64,000 bases of DNA from Panopea generosa (GCA_029582155.1 CM055901.1:7730874-7794873), one strand, 5' to 3'. Counted from the first letter of the stretch, positions 11,876 through 24,116 are shown. Translations and numbers: made by a program. The notes: a model not told the origin generated them from the sequence alone.

Positions 11876-14351
11876 AATGATAATGATGATGGTGGTGATG
11901 ATGATGATGATGATGGTTGTGGTGGTGGGGTGGTGGTGGTGATGGTGATGATGCTGACGCTGCTGCTGCTGCTGCTGCTGCTGATGGTGATGATGATGAT
12001 GATGATGATGCAGTTCATATCAGCTCTGAGCTTTCTTCGCAATCGAGCGTTAATAAGCATAAACTGTTATAATAATAAAGAAAGACAATATGTATTTATA
12101 CCTGTATGATATGTCAATTTGATCAATGTACAATAACATTTATCTTGTTATACCAGCCTCCCTGAAGAAGACGCGGTTATATCAGGTCCCCTGAAGTATA
12201 TACTGTTATAACAACCCCCACCCCCACTGAAGCATATGCAGTTATACCAGCCCCTAAAGTATATGCTGTTATACCATGCTCCCTGAAGTATAAGCTGTTA
12301 TACCAACCGTCTGAAGCATTTGCGATTATACCAGCTCACCTCTGAAGTATACACTGTTATACCTGACCCCTGAAGTATATTCTGTTATACCAGCCCCCTG
12401 AAGCATATGCGGTTATACCAGCCCCCTGAATCATTTGCGATTATACCAGCTCACCCCTGAAGTAAACACTATTATACCTGACCCCTGAAGTATATGCAGT
12501 TATACCAGCCCCCTGAAGCATTTGCGGTTATAACAGCCCCCTGAAGCATTTGCGGTTATATCAGCCCCATGAAGCATTTGCGGTTATACCAGCCCCTCCC
12601 GAAGTATATGCGGTTATTCCAATCCCCTGAATCATTTGCGATTATACCAGCTCACCCCTGAAGTAAACACTGTTATACCTGACCCCGGAAGTATATGCCG
12701 TTATACCAGCCCCCTGAAGCATTTGCGGTTATACCAGCCCCCTGAAGCATATGCGGTTATATCAGCCCCCTGGAGCATTTGCGGTTATACCAGGCCTACC
12801 CCATCCCCACCCTTTGAAGTACATACGGTTATACCAGTCCCCCTGAAGTAAACTGTTGCAGTTTAGTTTAATTATGACGGAAGTCAAACTGTTTTCCAAT
12901 TTTTCTGTAGATAATCTTAAAACATTTCTTTCATGTTTTAAGCAATGTTTGTAATAAACAAAACAAATCTGTATGGAATATTACACGTATGATTTCAGCT
13001 TATTTTTAAATAACATTCACGAATTAAATTTCTATATATATTTCACCTAAAATTCTACATATCTGCCAAATTCAAACATTGGCCAATGTTTTCACTTCTT
13101 TATTAGAAATATTGAAGCAGTGACTTAATAACAGCTGAATAATTCAGAGTCACTGATTCAAGGTACGATTTCGTTACGATTTAATTTTACGATTTAAGTA
13201 AATTTGCCTTTATGAAATACTATTATAGCGATTGAGCTCATAACATTACCAACATGTTGATATTTTTCAGAGTGACGTCTAATTTCAATGCCGCGGTGTC
13301 AATTGCTTTCTCAAGCTACGCACTTCTTTTTGAAGAAGATATTTACGTTGATGTCGTCTGGCACGACAGTCCGTACGCAAGGTTGTCGTGTGCAATACTC
13401 GTTGGCTACGCTATCGGAGGTGAGATCTACCGTCGTGGTTAATGTTTAGGCTTATTTAGTTTACTTCGAATGTGAAAAAAATATTACAACTTAGACAAAT
13501 CACGCTCAAAGTCTGGGTAGAACCAGTACTAAGCATGTTCGGATAGACGGTGCCTTGCTGAGGGACAATACACATAGCCGTGGCGGAGGATCGAACCAAC
13601 AACACTCCGATCCTGGGTCCGATGCTATACCACTGGACCACACATTCCACACCGAAGTAAATATTGTCAGTGACTTAATTGAAGCCACAGGCTAACATCA
13701 ATTCAATATTTGCGGCTGACATTTTGGGTGGCATCTTAAGTATTTCTTTGATATTTTTTTGTCTGAATTTAATAATGTTGCTACCAAAATATAGCTGATA
13801 AAAATGTTGACCATGAAAAGCATCGTGTAAATGTGTAAAATTTTATTGTATTATACAGATTATGTGTATAAATGAAAATAATATCATTTACATGTATTAT
13901 ACATAATGTTATCAAAAATATGTTTCTGATCCTCAATTTAATTAAAATGCATATATTTAAGCTAATGAGACAAGAATGCTTTATATTTTTTATGGAAAAA
14001 ACAAACAAACAAACAAACAAACAAACAAACAAACAAACAAACAAACATGCATGCATACATACATACATACATACATACATACATACATACATACATACAT
14101 ACATACATACATACATACATACATACATACATACATACATACATACATGCATACATGCATACATGCATACACACATACATAGATACAAACAAACAAACAA
14201 ACAAACAAACAAACAAACAAACAAACAAACAAACAAACAAACAAACAAACAAACAAACAAACAAACAAACAAACAAACAACAAACAAACAAACAAACAAA
14301 CAAACAACAACTATAACAAAACAACGATACCAACTACAAACAATAATAATG

Positions 14352-14390
<39 letters not shown>

Positions 14391-17300
14391 GTAATAATAA
14401 CAATAACACAGCAACAGCAGCAAAAACAACAACAACAAAACATCATCATCCTCAACAACAATAGCAACAACATGAACAATCATACCCATATTGTGCTGTA
14501 TGTTTCCAGATTTAGTCACTATGTTGCTTTGGTGCCAGATCAGCAATGCAGATTTATTTGGCTACGTGGCCCATCATGCAGCCACGGTGTATGCTTATTA
14601 TTTTGTTTCTGTAAGTGTAATACAATCATTTATTTCGTCATGTTATCATAAAGTTTCTACTGAAAAACATTTCACCGTTTTAGAGATGTCGTTTGTATTA
14701 ATCTAAAACATGCAATGATTTTATTGACCTTTCCGGTATAAGATGTCATCAAAGTTCTAAGTCTGGAGATTGGACTCCGGTTCAAAATCTTTAATTTTTG
14801 CTAACCCTATTAACGTGCAAGAAAATGTGAAAAATGTGATTGAGCAAACTCTGTTAACGTGCAAAAAAGGTGTGAATGTGATTTTGCAAACCCTGTAAAC
14901 ATGCGAGAATAGGTGAGAAATGTGATTTAGCAAACTCTGTTAACATGCGAGAATAGGTGAAAATGTGATTTAGCAAACTCTGTAAACATACAAGAATATG
15001 TGAGAAATGTGAATATGTGAGAAATGTGATTTTGCAAACTCTGTTAACAAGTAAGAATAGGTGGGAAATGTGAGTTAGCAAACTCTGTTAACATGCATGA
15101 GTATGTGGAAAATGTGATTTAGCAAACTGTTAACATTCAATAATAGGTGAAAATGTGATTTAGCAAACTCTGTTAAGGTCTCACTGAAGAATTACCTCCC
15201 TTGCATGACAAGATTATTACGCCAAAGAAATTAAAACTGTGTAAAGCGGTTGGGCAATTAAAAATGCATAAAATGTCATATTTCTTTGTGCATATGGGAA
15301 CTTTGGAACATTTTCATGATTTCTGCAAAGTTTGGGTGACATTGGGAACTGTTTGATGATGCTATAACAGTTTAAAGATGCGTAGTGATACACTGCAACA
15401 AATGGGCAGAATTGTCAAAAATGAAGTGGTGTCATCAAACCATCGAAATTGTGAAAAAAAAACTGGTCAACCCCATGATTTTTCTGCATATTTGGACCAA
15501 CAGAGGACTATCTTTGGGAATAAGGCACTTTTAGAACCATTGGTAATGTATCCAGTGTTTCAGAAGTGCATGTCTCTATATGTAGAACAGTACAAAATTA
15601 ATTGGTATGTGAGACGTTAACATGCAAGATAAGATGAAAATATGATTTTTAAACTCTGTTAAATGCAAGAATAGGTGAAAATATCATTTAGCAAACCCTG
15701 TAAACTCGCAAGAATGGGTGAGAAATGCGATTTAGCAAACCCTGTATACATGCAAGAATAGGTGAGAATGTGATTTCGCAAACTCTGTAAACATGCAAGA
15801 ATATGTCAAAAATGTGATTATGTAAACCCTATAGACGTCTTCCTGTAAACATGCAAGAATAGGTGAGAAATGTGATTTTGCAAACCCTATAGACGTCTCC
15901 CTGTAAAAATGCAAGAATAGGTGAGAAATGGTATTTTGCAAACGCTGTAAACATGCATGAATAGGTGAGAAATGTGATTTTGCAAACCCAATAGACGTCT
16001 TCCTGTAAACATGCATGAATATGTGAGAAATGTGATTTTGCAAACCCTGTAAAGATGCAAGATAAGGTGAAAAATGTAATTTAACAAACCCTGTAAACAT
16101 GCAAGAATACGTGAGAAATGTGATTTGGCAAACTCTATTAACATGCAAGATAAGGTGAAAATATGAAAATATGATTTTTAGGTGAGAAATGGTATTTTGC
16201 AAACGCTGTAAACATGCAAGAATAGGTGAGAAATGTGATTTTGCAAACCCTATAGACGTCTTCCTGTAAACATGCATGAATAGGTGAGAAATGTGATTTT
16301 GCAAACCCTGTAAACATGTAAGATTAGGTGAAAATTATTATGATTTTTAAACTCTGTTAACATGCAAAAACAGGTGAGAAATGTGATTTAGCAAACTCTG
16401 TTAACATGCAAGAAAAGGTGAGAAATGTAATTTAACAAACCCTGTTAACATGCAACAATAGGTGAAAAATGTGATTTAGCAAACTCTGTACACTTGCAAG
16501 AGTAGGTGTGAACTGCAATTGAGCAAACCCTGTACTCGCAAGGATAGGTGAGAAATGTGATTTTGCATACCCTGTAGACGTCTCCCTGTAAACATGCAAG
16601 AATCTGTGAGAAATGTGATTTCGCAAACCATGTAGACGTCTCCATGTAAACATGCAAGAATAGGTGAGAAATGTGATTTTGCAAACCCAATAAACACGAA
16701 AGAACAGGTGAGAAATGTGATTTTGCAAACCAAGTAGACGTCTCTCTGTATGTCTCCTTGATAAATGTGATTTTTTAAATATATTATGTTAAATAATCAT
16801 TGAAATTGCTTGTTTCTACAAGTTAATATCTTTACTTGCTTGTTAAATTTATGCCATGTGGATTTCATTTTTGATTTAAATGTATTTTGAGTGTGAGCTC
16901 GAAAATTGTTAAATTTATATCCTGTTGACGAAATTTAATTTTAATGAATACACACACCTTTGCGTTTGCATAAAATGTGGCTACCGTCCATCGGCTAGAC
17001 GAATTGCTGTCTGCTGTCATGGTTTGAGAGCGAGTAATATTCATGCAAGAAATTGAAATTGTAATTGATACCTGGCTAAATATTCAATTACGGACATTGA
17101 AGTTGGCATCGTGGCTTCAACACTTGTGACCATATCGTATTTAAACGATGAAGTAAATGGTATTTTACTGTTCTATACCAACACGTATTATTCATGCTCG
17201 CTATATGTATTCAGTTCCAAAATACGTGTTCCTTTAACTGTTGTATTTTGGTTACATTGAAGGTTTGTGGAATATAATGCTATTTACAACTGTTGTATTT

Positions 17301-20225
17301 CGGCTTTATTGAAGGTTTACGGAATATTTTGCTATTTACAAATGTTGTATTTTGGCTATATTGAAAGTTTGTGGAATATTATGCTATTTACAACTGCTGT
17401 ATTTTGGTTATATTGCAGGTTTATCGAATATTGTGCTATTTACAATAGTTGTATTTTGGCTACATTGAAGGTTTATGGAATATTATGCTACTCAAAACTG
17501 TTGTATTTTGGCTATATTGAAGGTTTATGGAATATTATGCTATTAACAATAGTTGTATTTCGGCTATATTGAAGGTTTATGGAATATTATGCTATTTACA
17601 TCTGTTGTATTTTGGTTATATTTCAGGTTAATGGAATATTATGCTATTAACAGCTGTTGTATTTTGGCTTTATTCAAGGTTTGTGGAAGATTATGCTATT
17701 TACAACAGTTGTATTTTGGTTATATTGCAGGTTTATGTAATATTATGCTATTTACAAATGTTGTATTTCGGTTGTATTGAAAGTTTATGGAATATTATGC
17801 TGTTTACAACTCTTATATTTTGGCTATATTGAAGATTCATGGAGTATTAAGATATTTACAACAGTTGTATTTTGGTTTAATTGGAGGTTGATGGACTTTT
17901 ATGCTATTTTTTTGGCCACATTGAAGGTTTTACGGAATATTATGTTATTTACAACAGTTGTATTTCGGTTATATTGAAGGTTCATGAACTATTATGATAT
18001 TTACAACAGTTGTATTTTGGTTTTATTGCAGGTTTATGGAATATTATGCTATTTTTTGGCCATATTGAAGGTTTACGGAATATTATGTTATTTACAACAG
18101 TTGTATTTCGGTTATATTGAAGGTTCGTGGACTATTATGCTATTTACAACAGTTGTTTTTGCCTGTATTGCAGGTTCATGGAATATTATGCTATTTAGAT
18201 CTGTTGTATTTTGGTTATATTGAAGGTTTATGGAATACTATGCTATTAGCAACTGCTGTATGTTGATTATGTTGCAGCTTTATGGAAGATTATGCTATTC
18301 ACAACTGTTGTATTTTGGCTATATTGAAGGAAGTTTACGGAAGATTATGCTATTCACAACTGTTGTGTTTTGGCTATATTGAAGGAAGTTTACGGAATAT
18401 TATGCTATTAGCAACAGTCGTATTTCGGCTTTATTGAAGGTTTATGGAATATTATGCTATTCACAATTGTTGTATTTCGGCAATATTGAAGGTTTATGGA
18501 ATATTATGCTATTCAAAACTGTTGTGTTCTGGCTATATTGAAGGTTTATGGAAGATTATGCTATTTACAACAGTTGTATTTTGGCTACATTGAAGGTTTA
18601 TGGAATATTATGCTATTCAAAACTGTTGTATTTTGGCTATAATGAAGGTTTATGGAATATTATGCTATTTACAACAGTTGTATTTCGGCTATATTGAAGG
18701 TTCATGGATTATTATTCAATTTACAACAGTTGTATTTTGGTTATAGTGCAGGTTAATGGAATATTATGCTATTTACAACTGTTGTAGTTAGGCTTTATTC
18801 AAGGTTTTAGGAATATTATGCTATTTACAATTGCAGGTTAATGGAATATTATGCTATTTACAACTGTTGTAGTTAGGCTTTATTCAAGGTTTATGGAATA
18901 TAATGCTATTTACAATTGCAGGTTTATGAAATATTATGCTATTTACAAATGTTGTATTTCGGTTGTATTGAAAGTTTATGGAATATTATGCTATTTACAA
19001 CTCAAATATTTTGGCTATATTGAAGGTTCATGGACTTTTATGCTATTTACAACAATTGTATTTTGGTTTTATTACAGGTTGATGGAATATTATGCTATTT
19101 TTTTACCATATTGACGGTTTATGGAATATTATGCTATTTACAACAGTTGTATTTCGGCTATATTGAAGGTTCATGGACTATTGTGATATTTACAACAGAT
19201 GTATGTTGGTTTTATTACAGGTTGATGGAATATTATGTTATTTAGATCTGTTATATTTTGGCTATATTGCATGTTTATGGACTATTATGCTATTAACAAC
19301 AGTTGTATTTTGGCTATATTGCAGGTTCATGGAATATTATGCTATTTATAAATGTTGTATTTTTGGTGATATTGCAGGTTTATGGAATATTATGCTATTT
19401 CGCCATGGTAAGATTGATTGCCGAGATGTCAACTCCGCCGGTCAATCAGCGGTGAGTTTTTTGTGACACTCATTTTAACAAATCGTAGTGTGTGATGGCC
19501 GCGAGATGTTATCAACCTTGAATAAAATTGATATTTATTGAAATATTTGATTTGGTATGTAAGGTGCGACAATAGTCAATACTTGCATGGATATACGGTA
19601 TTTTGTGATATATTTTTTCTTTAAAAGAACACACATCCGTTTTTTGCATTTTTAAAAGGACGCACCACAAGTTTAACTTAAAATATTTTCTAAAATTATA
19701 TACTTACATGTAAAATAAACTCCTCCAGAACTTTCGTTTCTAAATTGTAGAGGTATTACTCTGGTAATCGCATTTTATTTCAAACAAGTGTGGTCATTTA
19801 TGGCAACTATCACGCAGAGAAACAAAAACTGCGGCTGACTTGCAAACAAAATCCAAACTTATATCATCCTGTACAATCGATACATTTCGTCATTTTTTCT
19901 TAATTTCAGGTGGTTTTTTGATGTGCTGAACAAACCCAGAAGTAACCTTCCGGTCACCATAAATGGCTTCTTGATGGTTTTGACATTCTTCATATTCCGG
20001 ATATGTACCATGCCGATACACTGGTACAAAATATGGACGGTTACCGGCTCAGATGAAGTGATAAAGCTGGGATACATTCAAATTATAATGTACGCACCTT
20101 GTTTGGTGTTGGACTCATTAAATACATATTGGTTTTATAAAATGTGCAAAGGTTTTATCAAAGCCGTTAAAGCACTTAACAGTTCTAAAATCAAGGCAAG
20201 AGAAGTAACGTCTAAATCAGATTAG
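11591..20225 (+). CDS. TLCD4: TLC domain-containing protein 4-like, copy 1 (five coding exons)
   Basis: Join 11591-11763, 13271-13419, 14510-14610, 19378-19451, 19910-20225; 813 nt, 270 residues. The spliced protein has a multi-pass membrane character. Residues about 13-35 are hydrophobic, a His-His pair lies at 129-130 in the TLC domain, and RLIAEMSTPPVNQRWFF at 153-169 matches the family signature seen in vertebrate TLCD4 (RLLAELSSPFVNQRWFF). The C-terminal third ends in a lysine-rich tail. Length is close to the ~263 residues of human TLCD4. TLC proteins are ER or plasma-membrane proteins linked to lipid handling; the substrate of TLCD4 is not settled and none is inferred here. All introns are GT-AG, phases 2, 1, 0, 2, as in copy 2. 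The start is the first ATG after an acceptor at 11581, so a 5' UTR exon probably lies upstream. Introns 1 to 3 carry large arrays, and intron 3 (4.77 kb) is the extreme case. Confidence 0.92.
11832..12010. repeat. (GAT)n / (GGT)n trinucleotide repeat in intron 1
   Basis: GAT repeats with GGT and CTG stretches. The poly-Asp and poly-Ser frames on the two strands are microsatellite translations and not genes. Confidence 0.95.
12150..12855. repeat. ~28-31-bp minisatellite in intron 1
   Basis: About 24 copies of a unit reading CCAGCCCCCTGAAGCATTTG then CGGTTATA, with many substitutions and small length changes. Confidence 0.9.
13271..13419 (+). CDS. TLCD4: TLCD4-like copy 1, exon 2
   Basis: Acceptor TATTTTTCAG ends at 13270; donor GAG|GTGAGA at 13420. 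It is 149 nt, the same as copy 2. It completes Arg58 and encodes the stretch with EEDIYVDVVWHDS and the next hydrophobic segment. Confidence 0.93.
13500..13650 (-). mobile_element. tRNA-derived SINE in intron 2
   Basis: On the minus strand: GTGGTCCAGTGGTATAGCAT (A box), GATCGGAGTGTTG, then GGTTCGATCC (B box). TAGTACTGGTTCTACCCAG near its end also occurs in the copy at 24570-24755. Confidence 0.6.
13998..14460. repeat. Compound (CAAA)n-(CATA)n-(CAAA)n-(CAA)n microsatellite in intron 2
   Basis: CAAA at about 13998-14045, CATA/CATG to about 14185, CAAA to about 14307, then CAA-rich sequence to about 14460. It ends about 50 bp before the exon 3 acceptor. Frames of up to 259 codons on both strands are repeat translations. 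Confidence 0.97.
14510..14610 (+). CDS. TLCD4: TLCD4-like copy 1, exon 3
   Basis: Acceptor TTTCCAG ends at 14509; donor TCT|GTAAGT at 14611. It is 101 nt and ends in phase 0. It encodes residues 108-141, with the His-His pair in GYVAHHAATVYAYYF, near-identical to copy 2. Confidence 0.95.
14798..15176. repeat. ~43-bp tandem array in intron 3, left part
   Basis: About eight copies of GTGATTTAGCAAACTCTGTT then AACATGCAAGAATAGGTGAG. The array is split here by a TTAA-flanked insertion and resumes at 15617. Confidence 0.9.
15177..15616. mobile_element. 440-bp TTAA-flanked insertion (piggyBac-like non-autonomous candidate)
   Basis: A unique segment interrupts the 43-bp array. It is bounded on both sides by TTAA (15173-15176 and 15617-15620), the target duplication typical of piggyBac elements. 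The ends are short inverted repeats: GGTCTCAC on the left and GTGAGACG on the right. An 80-codon frame (15378-15620) shows no recognised domain and runs into the right flank, so it is probably not a gene. The array makes the insertion boundaries unusually clear. Confidence 0.65.
15617..16745. repeat. ~43-bp tandem array in intron 3, right part
   Basis: The same unit as at 14798-15176, about 24 copies. Several units carry an extra TAGACGTCTCCCTG or similar between CAAACCC and TAAACATG, giving higher-order units. Minus-strand frames of up to 190 codons are array translations. Confidence 0.9.
17234..19400 (+). repeat. ~52-bp array made of the exon 4 splice-acceptor region, about 40 copies
   Basis: The unit reads AACTGTTGTATTTTGGCTAT, then ATTGAAG or ATTGCAG, then GTTTATGGAATATTATGCTA, then TTTAC. 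The second half (GTTTATGG to GCTATTT, 23 nt) is identical to the first 23 nt of exon 4 (19378-19400). The first half matches the intron end just before it. The true acceptor is therefore the last unit of the array. Many units keep an AG at the splice position, and about ten have a stronger CAG (near 17420, 17732, 18034, 18174, 18838, 18923, 19325). Intron 3 of copy 2 has no such array. It arose by repeated tandem duplication across an intron-exon boundary. Confidence 0.9.
19378..19451 (+). CDS. TLCD4: TLCD4-like copy 1, exon 4
   Basis: Acceptor ATTGCAG ends at 19377, donor CG|GTGAGT at 19452. It is 74 nt, the same as copy 2. It encodes residues 142-165 plus two bases of Arg166, including the conserved RLIAEMSTPPVNQ. 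The first 23 nt form the last unit of the upstream array. Confidence 0.93.
19910..20225 (+). CDS. TLCD4: TLCD4-like copy 1, exon 5 (terminal)
   Basis: Acceptor TAATTTCAG ends at 19909. It completes Arg166 and encodes WFFDVLNKPRSN, hydrophobic segments with GFLMVLTFFIFRI and LVLDSLNTYWFY, and a charged tail ending TSKSD before TAG. Confidence 0.95.
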
Positions 20226-20267
20226 TATCACCATTGGGACATATATATGTGATCTTCAGATGCATCG

Positions 20268-20273
20268 AATAAA
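20268..20273 (+). terminator. Polyadenylation signal of TLCD4-like copy 1
   Basis: AATAAA, 43 bp after the stop codon. This would give a very short 3' UTR. Confidence 0.6.
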
Positions 20274-22330
20274 ATGTTTGTCTTTAACAGTAGTTTTTAG
20301 TCAGACGGTATGCAGCAAAACTTGGTCAATAGCGATCTTAACTGATCAAAATAAAGTCAACAGGACAGCAAAATGAGCTCAGTTAAAACAGAGTAGATTA
20401 TATTTTTTAATTACGATCTTACGTAACCAAAATGAAATCTGCTGGTCTATACGTGTTCAGTTGAGATACCGGGTCAATTACAAACTAAGGCTGATCAAAG
20501 TAAATACGAGCTCAGTTGAAAATAAAACATGGCTGGACCACTAGACGCTGTCTAAACACGTGTGCCATAAGTATAATACAGTCAGTGCCAAAAAGAGAAA
20601 AGGGAAATAAAATTAACAAAACATTGAACAGTGTTAATTGTTTGTCAACCTATATGGCATATGGTTTGCGGGATCAGATCCTACATATATACCATAAATG
20701 CGATACATTCGTTGCATTGCAATTATAAAACAGCCCGCAAATAATTACTTAACCAAACAAAAAAAATGTATGACCAATAAAGATTATGTTGTGCATGCCT
20801 TTGAATAGTAGTTGGAAGTTGATAGTTCCTATAGTTACAGCATAAGTCAAGACACTTCCCATGTCGTAGAAATCGACAAAAATCTGCTTCTACGCTGAGC
20901 TTCTTTGGTGATGGGGATAGCGGTGTTTTCCAAACTGTTAACATTTTTTTAGGATCGAACGTTGATCAACTGTCACTGTTTTATTTAGATATCTCATAGA
21001 TCGACCACATTAACCATATTTTTTTAGAAATCGTGTAGCCGCCACCATTCTTATCTCTTTGTATTCGCTTGAAAGTAACCATGGCACCCACCTAGCTGCG
21101 ATGCGACGCATTTTCAAATAACCCGTAATACTAGAATAGGCGTTTCCCGTTCACTTCATACTTTATAATTATAAAATTTGTACTCTATATTACTAATTTC
21201 AATTGCTATGTTACTGTTCACTATCGATATGTGAAATTGATACATGACTGATGCCTAACAGTTAGATATAAATATGTTAATGTGTTATTTCTTATTTTAC
21301 AGTCAATCATTGCTTGTTGCTATTCTCTCTTGATAACTGTTTTGATAATAATTGCTGCCTTAAGTTGTGAATAATTATATACCACTGATGCGTTCTTGTT
21401 TCTGGCATTCTATGTTACATTTGGGTAGATATGTATACTCAGCAAAAAAAGAAACTTTACTCTCCATGAATTGGTTATTTTCAAAATCCTGTTTGAAACA
21501 CTGCACTGATATTGGTATGGCTGTGTCAGTTGATCATTTTTTAACAAATCTGTATTTTCATTGGACATTTGAAGTGTAGTTTTGTAACCATAAATTAATG
21601 ATAAAGTGGACAAGGGGTGTAATCAAAAATAACGTTTTTTAACTGAAACTGAAATTTGCATTATTATTGTTGCTTTTCAAGTTTGTTTTTAAGACTAATA
21701 TTAGTGAGGCATAGTTGTGAAAGAAGCAATTAAGTAAGAATTACAAGTTTAATCTTTATTTATAAAGGGTGACTTGATTGACAAAGCAAATCTTCCTTGA
21801 GGCCCTCTTAAAACAAGTACATCATATTACAAAGTCCACAAAATTATATTGTTTTTTCAATTGTTTGATTAACAACATATCTGTTTATATAATGCACATT
21901 TGTGTATCTACCTGGTTGACTCTGGCATGTGCAAATCATGCAAAACAGGGTTTTTACAGCTAGGTTATTATCATTTGTGTTTAAATAAACAAGTTTTCAT
22001 AATTCAAACAGACTGACACAATACCGACATTTTTTATTAACATCTTATTATAAATGTTGAAATTAAAAAAGTTATTACACTTTAAACAGAGTAAAGTTTC
22101 TTTTTTTGCTCAGTATACATTACAATATTCCAGCGCAAATTTAGCGTTTACTGGACCCTTTTTATCCAAGGTAAGTAACTCTTTCTGTCGAAAACTAACT
22201 GCTCCCTATTTACAACGGTGCTACGGTTATTTTTACCCTCTAGTTTGAGATCCGCTACAGCGTCACTGTTGTTTGTAAGTATTCTCCAATGTCATATGGA
22301 TATTTAATCAGTATTAATACAACCAAAATA
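20274..22330. other. Non-coding stretch
   Basis: Weak degenerate direct repeats at 20320-20530 (GAGCTCAGTT with TGATCAAA recurring). No frame above 75 codons and no domain-like translation. Confidence 0.4.
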
Positions 22331-22445
22331 TAATCTTTAGTGCCAAAACGGGGACTTGAACCTGGGGTTACTTGGCGGAGGGACTACAAACCTTAGAATC
22401 ACAATATGATACGGCAAGCTGGTAGCCTCAGCGCGGGCATTATAG
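22330..22445 (-). mobile_element. Diverged tRNA-like SINE head
   Basis: On the minus strand a tRNA-like segment ends in CAGGTTCAAGTCCCCG. It is too diverged for a functional tRNA. Confidence 0.35.
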
Positions 22446-22786
22446 AGACTGTAAAATCTAGCGAAAATCTGAACTGACTTTAAACATGTAAATGGCAATG
22501 GGTCTTAAATAATAATACTAGACGGCACACAACTAAACAATTCATGATTGCTCATATTATTTTACAGTTGTAGAAAATATATGTCCCTCTTGATTATGTA
22601 TTGTTAACATCTAAATGCAGAGCGAATATTGTGTTTTGCACTGTTGCCATACGAGAACTGAAGTATAGTAACGGACGTCTACTGTACGCCTTTTTTTTCT
22701 TGTTTGTGTTCAAAGCCAGTGCGATATTTAATTGCACTGCCTTTGGCGTATTTTATTATATATCCACCGAGATGAAAAGCACGTCA

Positions 22787-22850
22787 GATGTCCAAATAAT
22801 AATTATGTAATAAAAAAGTTGTCCATCCACGCATTGTATTATTAGGCTAA
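22787..22850. repeat. Dispersed repeat fragment shared with 6815-6875
   Basis: GATGTCCAAATAATAATTAT and AGTTGTCCATCCACGCATTG correspond to the copy near 6.8 kb. Identity of the parent element is unknown. Confidence 0.55.
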
Positions 22851-23929
22851 AAACTGGTAAACAGAGAGAGTTGTTGGAGGTTTAATACCTCTACAATTTT
22901 GTACCGGGTAGTTTCACCACTTTACTTACAGTTATTTAATAGAAGCATGTAACAACTGTTCAATCATCCGTTAAATCTTATACATGTCATATAGAGCTTT
23001 ACATAGTCTACATGTAGACCAATTTAATTATGTATAACAACCTTTTTGTGTGTTGCAATTATATATGTACATGCACTTATTTTCTGGGTCAAAAGTTTGT
23101 ATCTAGGAAAGTTAATATAGTATTGAAAGATGCAACATTTTATAACTGGAAATAATGACATCGTAATATTTTCTATTTCATTTTTTAACTAGGAAATGGA
23201 ACTGTCACACTGGACCAAGTGATGTCTAAACACCAATACTGTTCTCTGTTGTGATGCAGTGCTTGTACAGAACTGACCTGTTCCCAATATATTCAGTTTG
23301 GAAAAATTATTGACAGTGACTGACTTTGGAAACATCAGTGACTAGGTATTTTGTGTGAAGAATATCATGGACAGATCCCGAGTTTGTGTGAAGAATATCA
23401 TGGACAGATCCCCGAGTCTGCACAGAGGGACATATACTTGTTTGCATTTTCTTCTTGTAAAGTGCATCACCATATAATTGTCATCCTCTCACTATAGTTC
23501 AAAACTTTGGACACAGAGATAAAAACAGGTTTTATCATCGCTACTGACAGTCTATTGATAGAGCAGCCGCTAAACCAGGACTTTAATATGTTGAGGAAAA
23601 TGGTGTTGACATTGCAATGATTTTATTTCCATAAGACTGAACAAAGGAAACGGAATAAATGACGACTGTTAAATGTTATTGTGGATGATTTTGAGATCAT
23701 GGAGGCCACAGACTCAAGAGCTTTTCTGATCACTCATTTACCGTTTGTCATTATCACTTTACTTGTAACCAAAAAAAACACCTGTTCTGTGCTACATAAA
23801 AGGATCTGGTAACACAAGTGCTTATTAATTATCGAATATATAATGTGTCGAGCATCATAGTATTTTTTTCAATTTATAAATTACCTTGTGGTGGGACTGG
23901 AACATTTACAATGACAAATAAGTGATCTC
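22851..23929. other. Non-coding stretch with a 33-bp tandem duplication
   Basis: At about 23353-23418, GTGTGAAGAATATCATGGAC AGATCCC occurs twice, 33 bp apart. No other feature seen. Confidence 0.5.
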
Positions 23930-24000
23930 AACGATGATTTGAACCCACATCTACTTTGTGCAACGCTCTACTGACGTTGCCACAGAAGCCAGCTCTGTGG
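23930..24000 (-). mobile_element. Possible tRNA-like SINE head
   Basis: The minus strand reads GAGCGTTGCACAAAGTAGAT then GTGGGTTCAAATC, a B-box-like T-arm. No body recognised. Confidence 0.3.
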
Positions 24001-24116
24001 CGAGACAGTAGTAAATTATAAATCAACAAAAAATATGTTCAATTCAAGTTCCTTTTTATCATATAATTCAGATAAATGTCACATTTACCATTCATTTTTC
24101 ATATCGCCTCTTAACC

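Noticed and set aside
11795..12109. Poly-Asp and poly-Ser frames
   Set aside because: GAT trinucleotide repeat inside intron 1 of copy 1.
13781..14651. Open frames of 232 and 259 codons on both strands
   Set aside because: They are translations of the CAAA/CATA/CAA microsatellite in every frame and lie in an intron of the TLCD4-like gene.
15732..16733. Minus-strand frames of up to 190 codons with FAKSHFSPIL repeats
   Set aside because: By-products of the 43-bp intronic array.
17267..19466. Series of 60-101-codon frames with YGILCY and EYYAIY repeats
   Set aside because: They are the 52-bp splice-acceptor array read in rotating frames; each ends at the same TGA in the unit.
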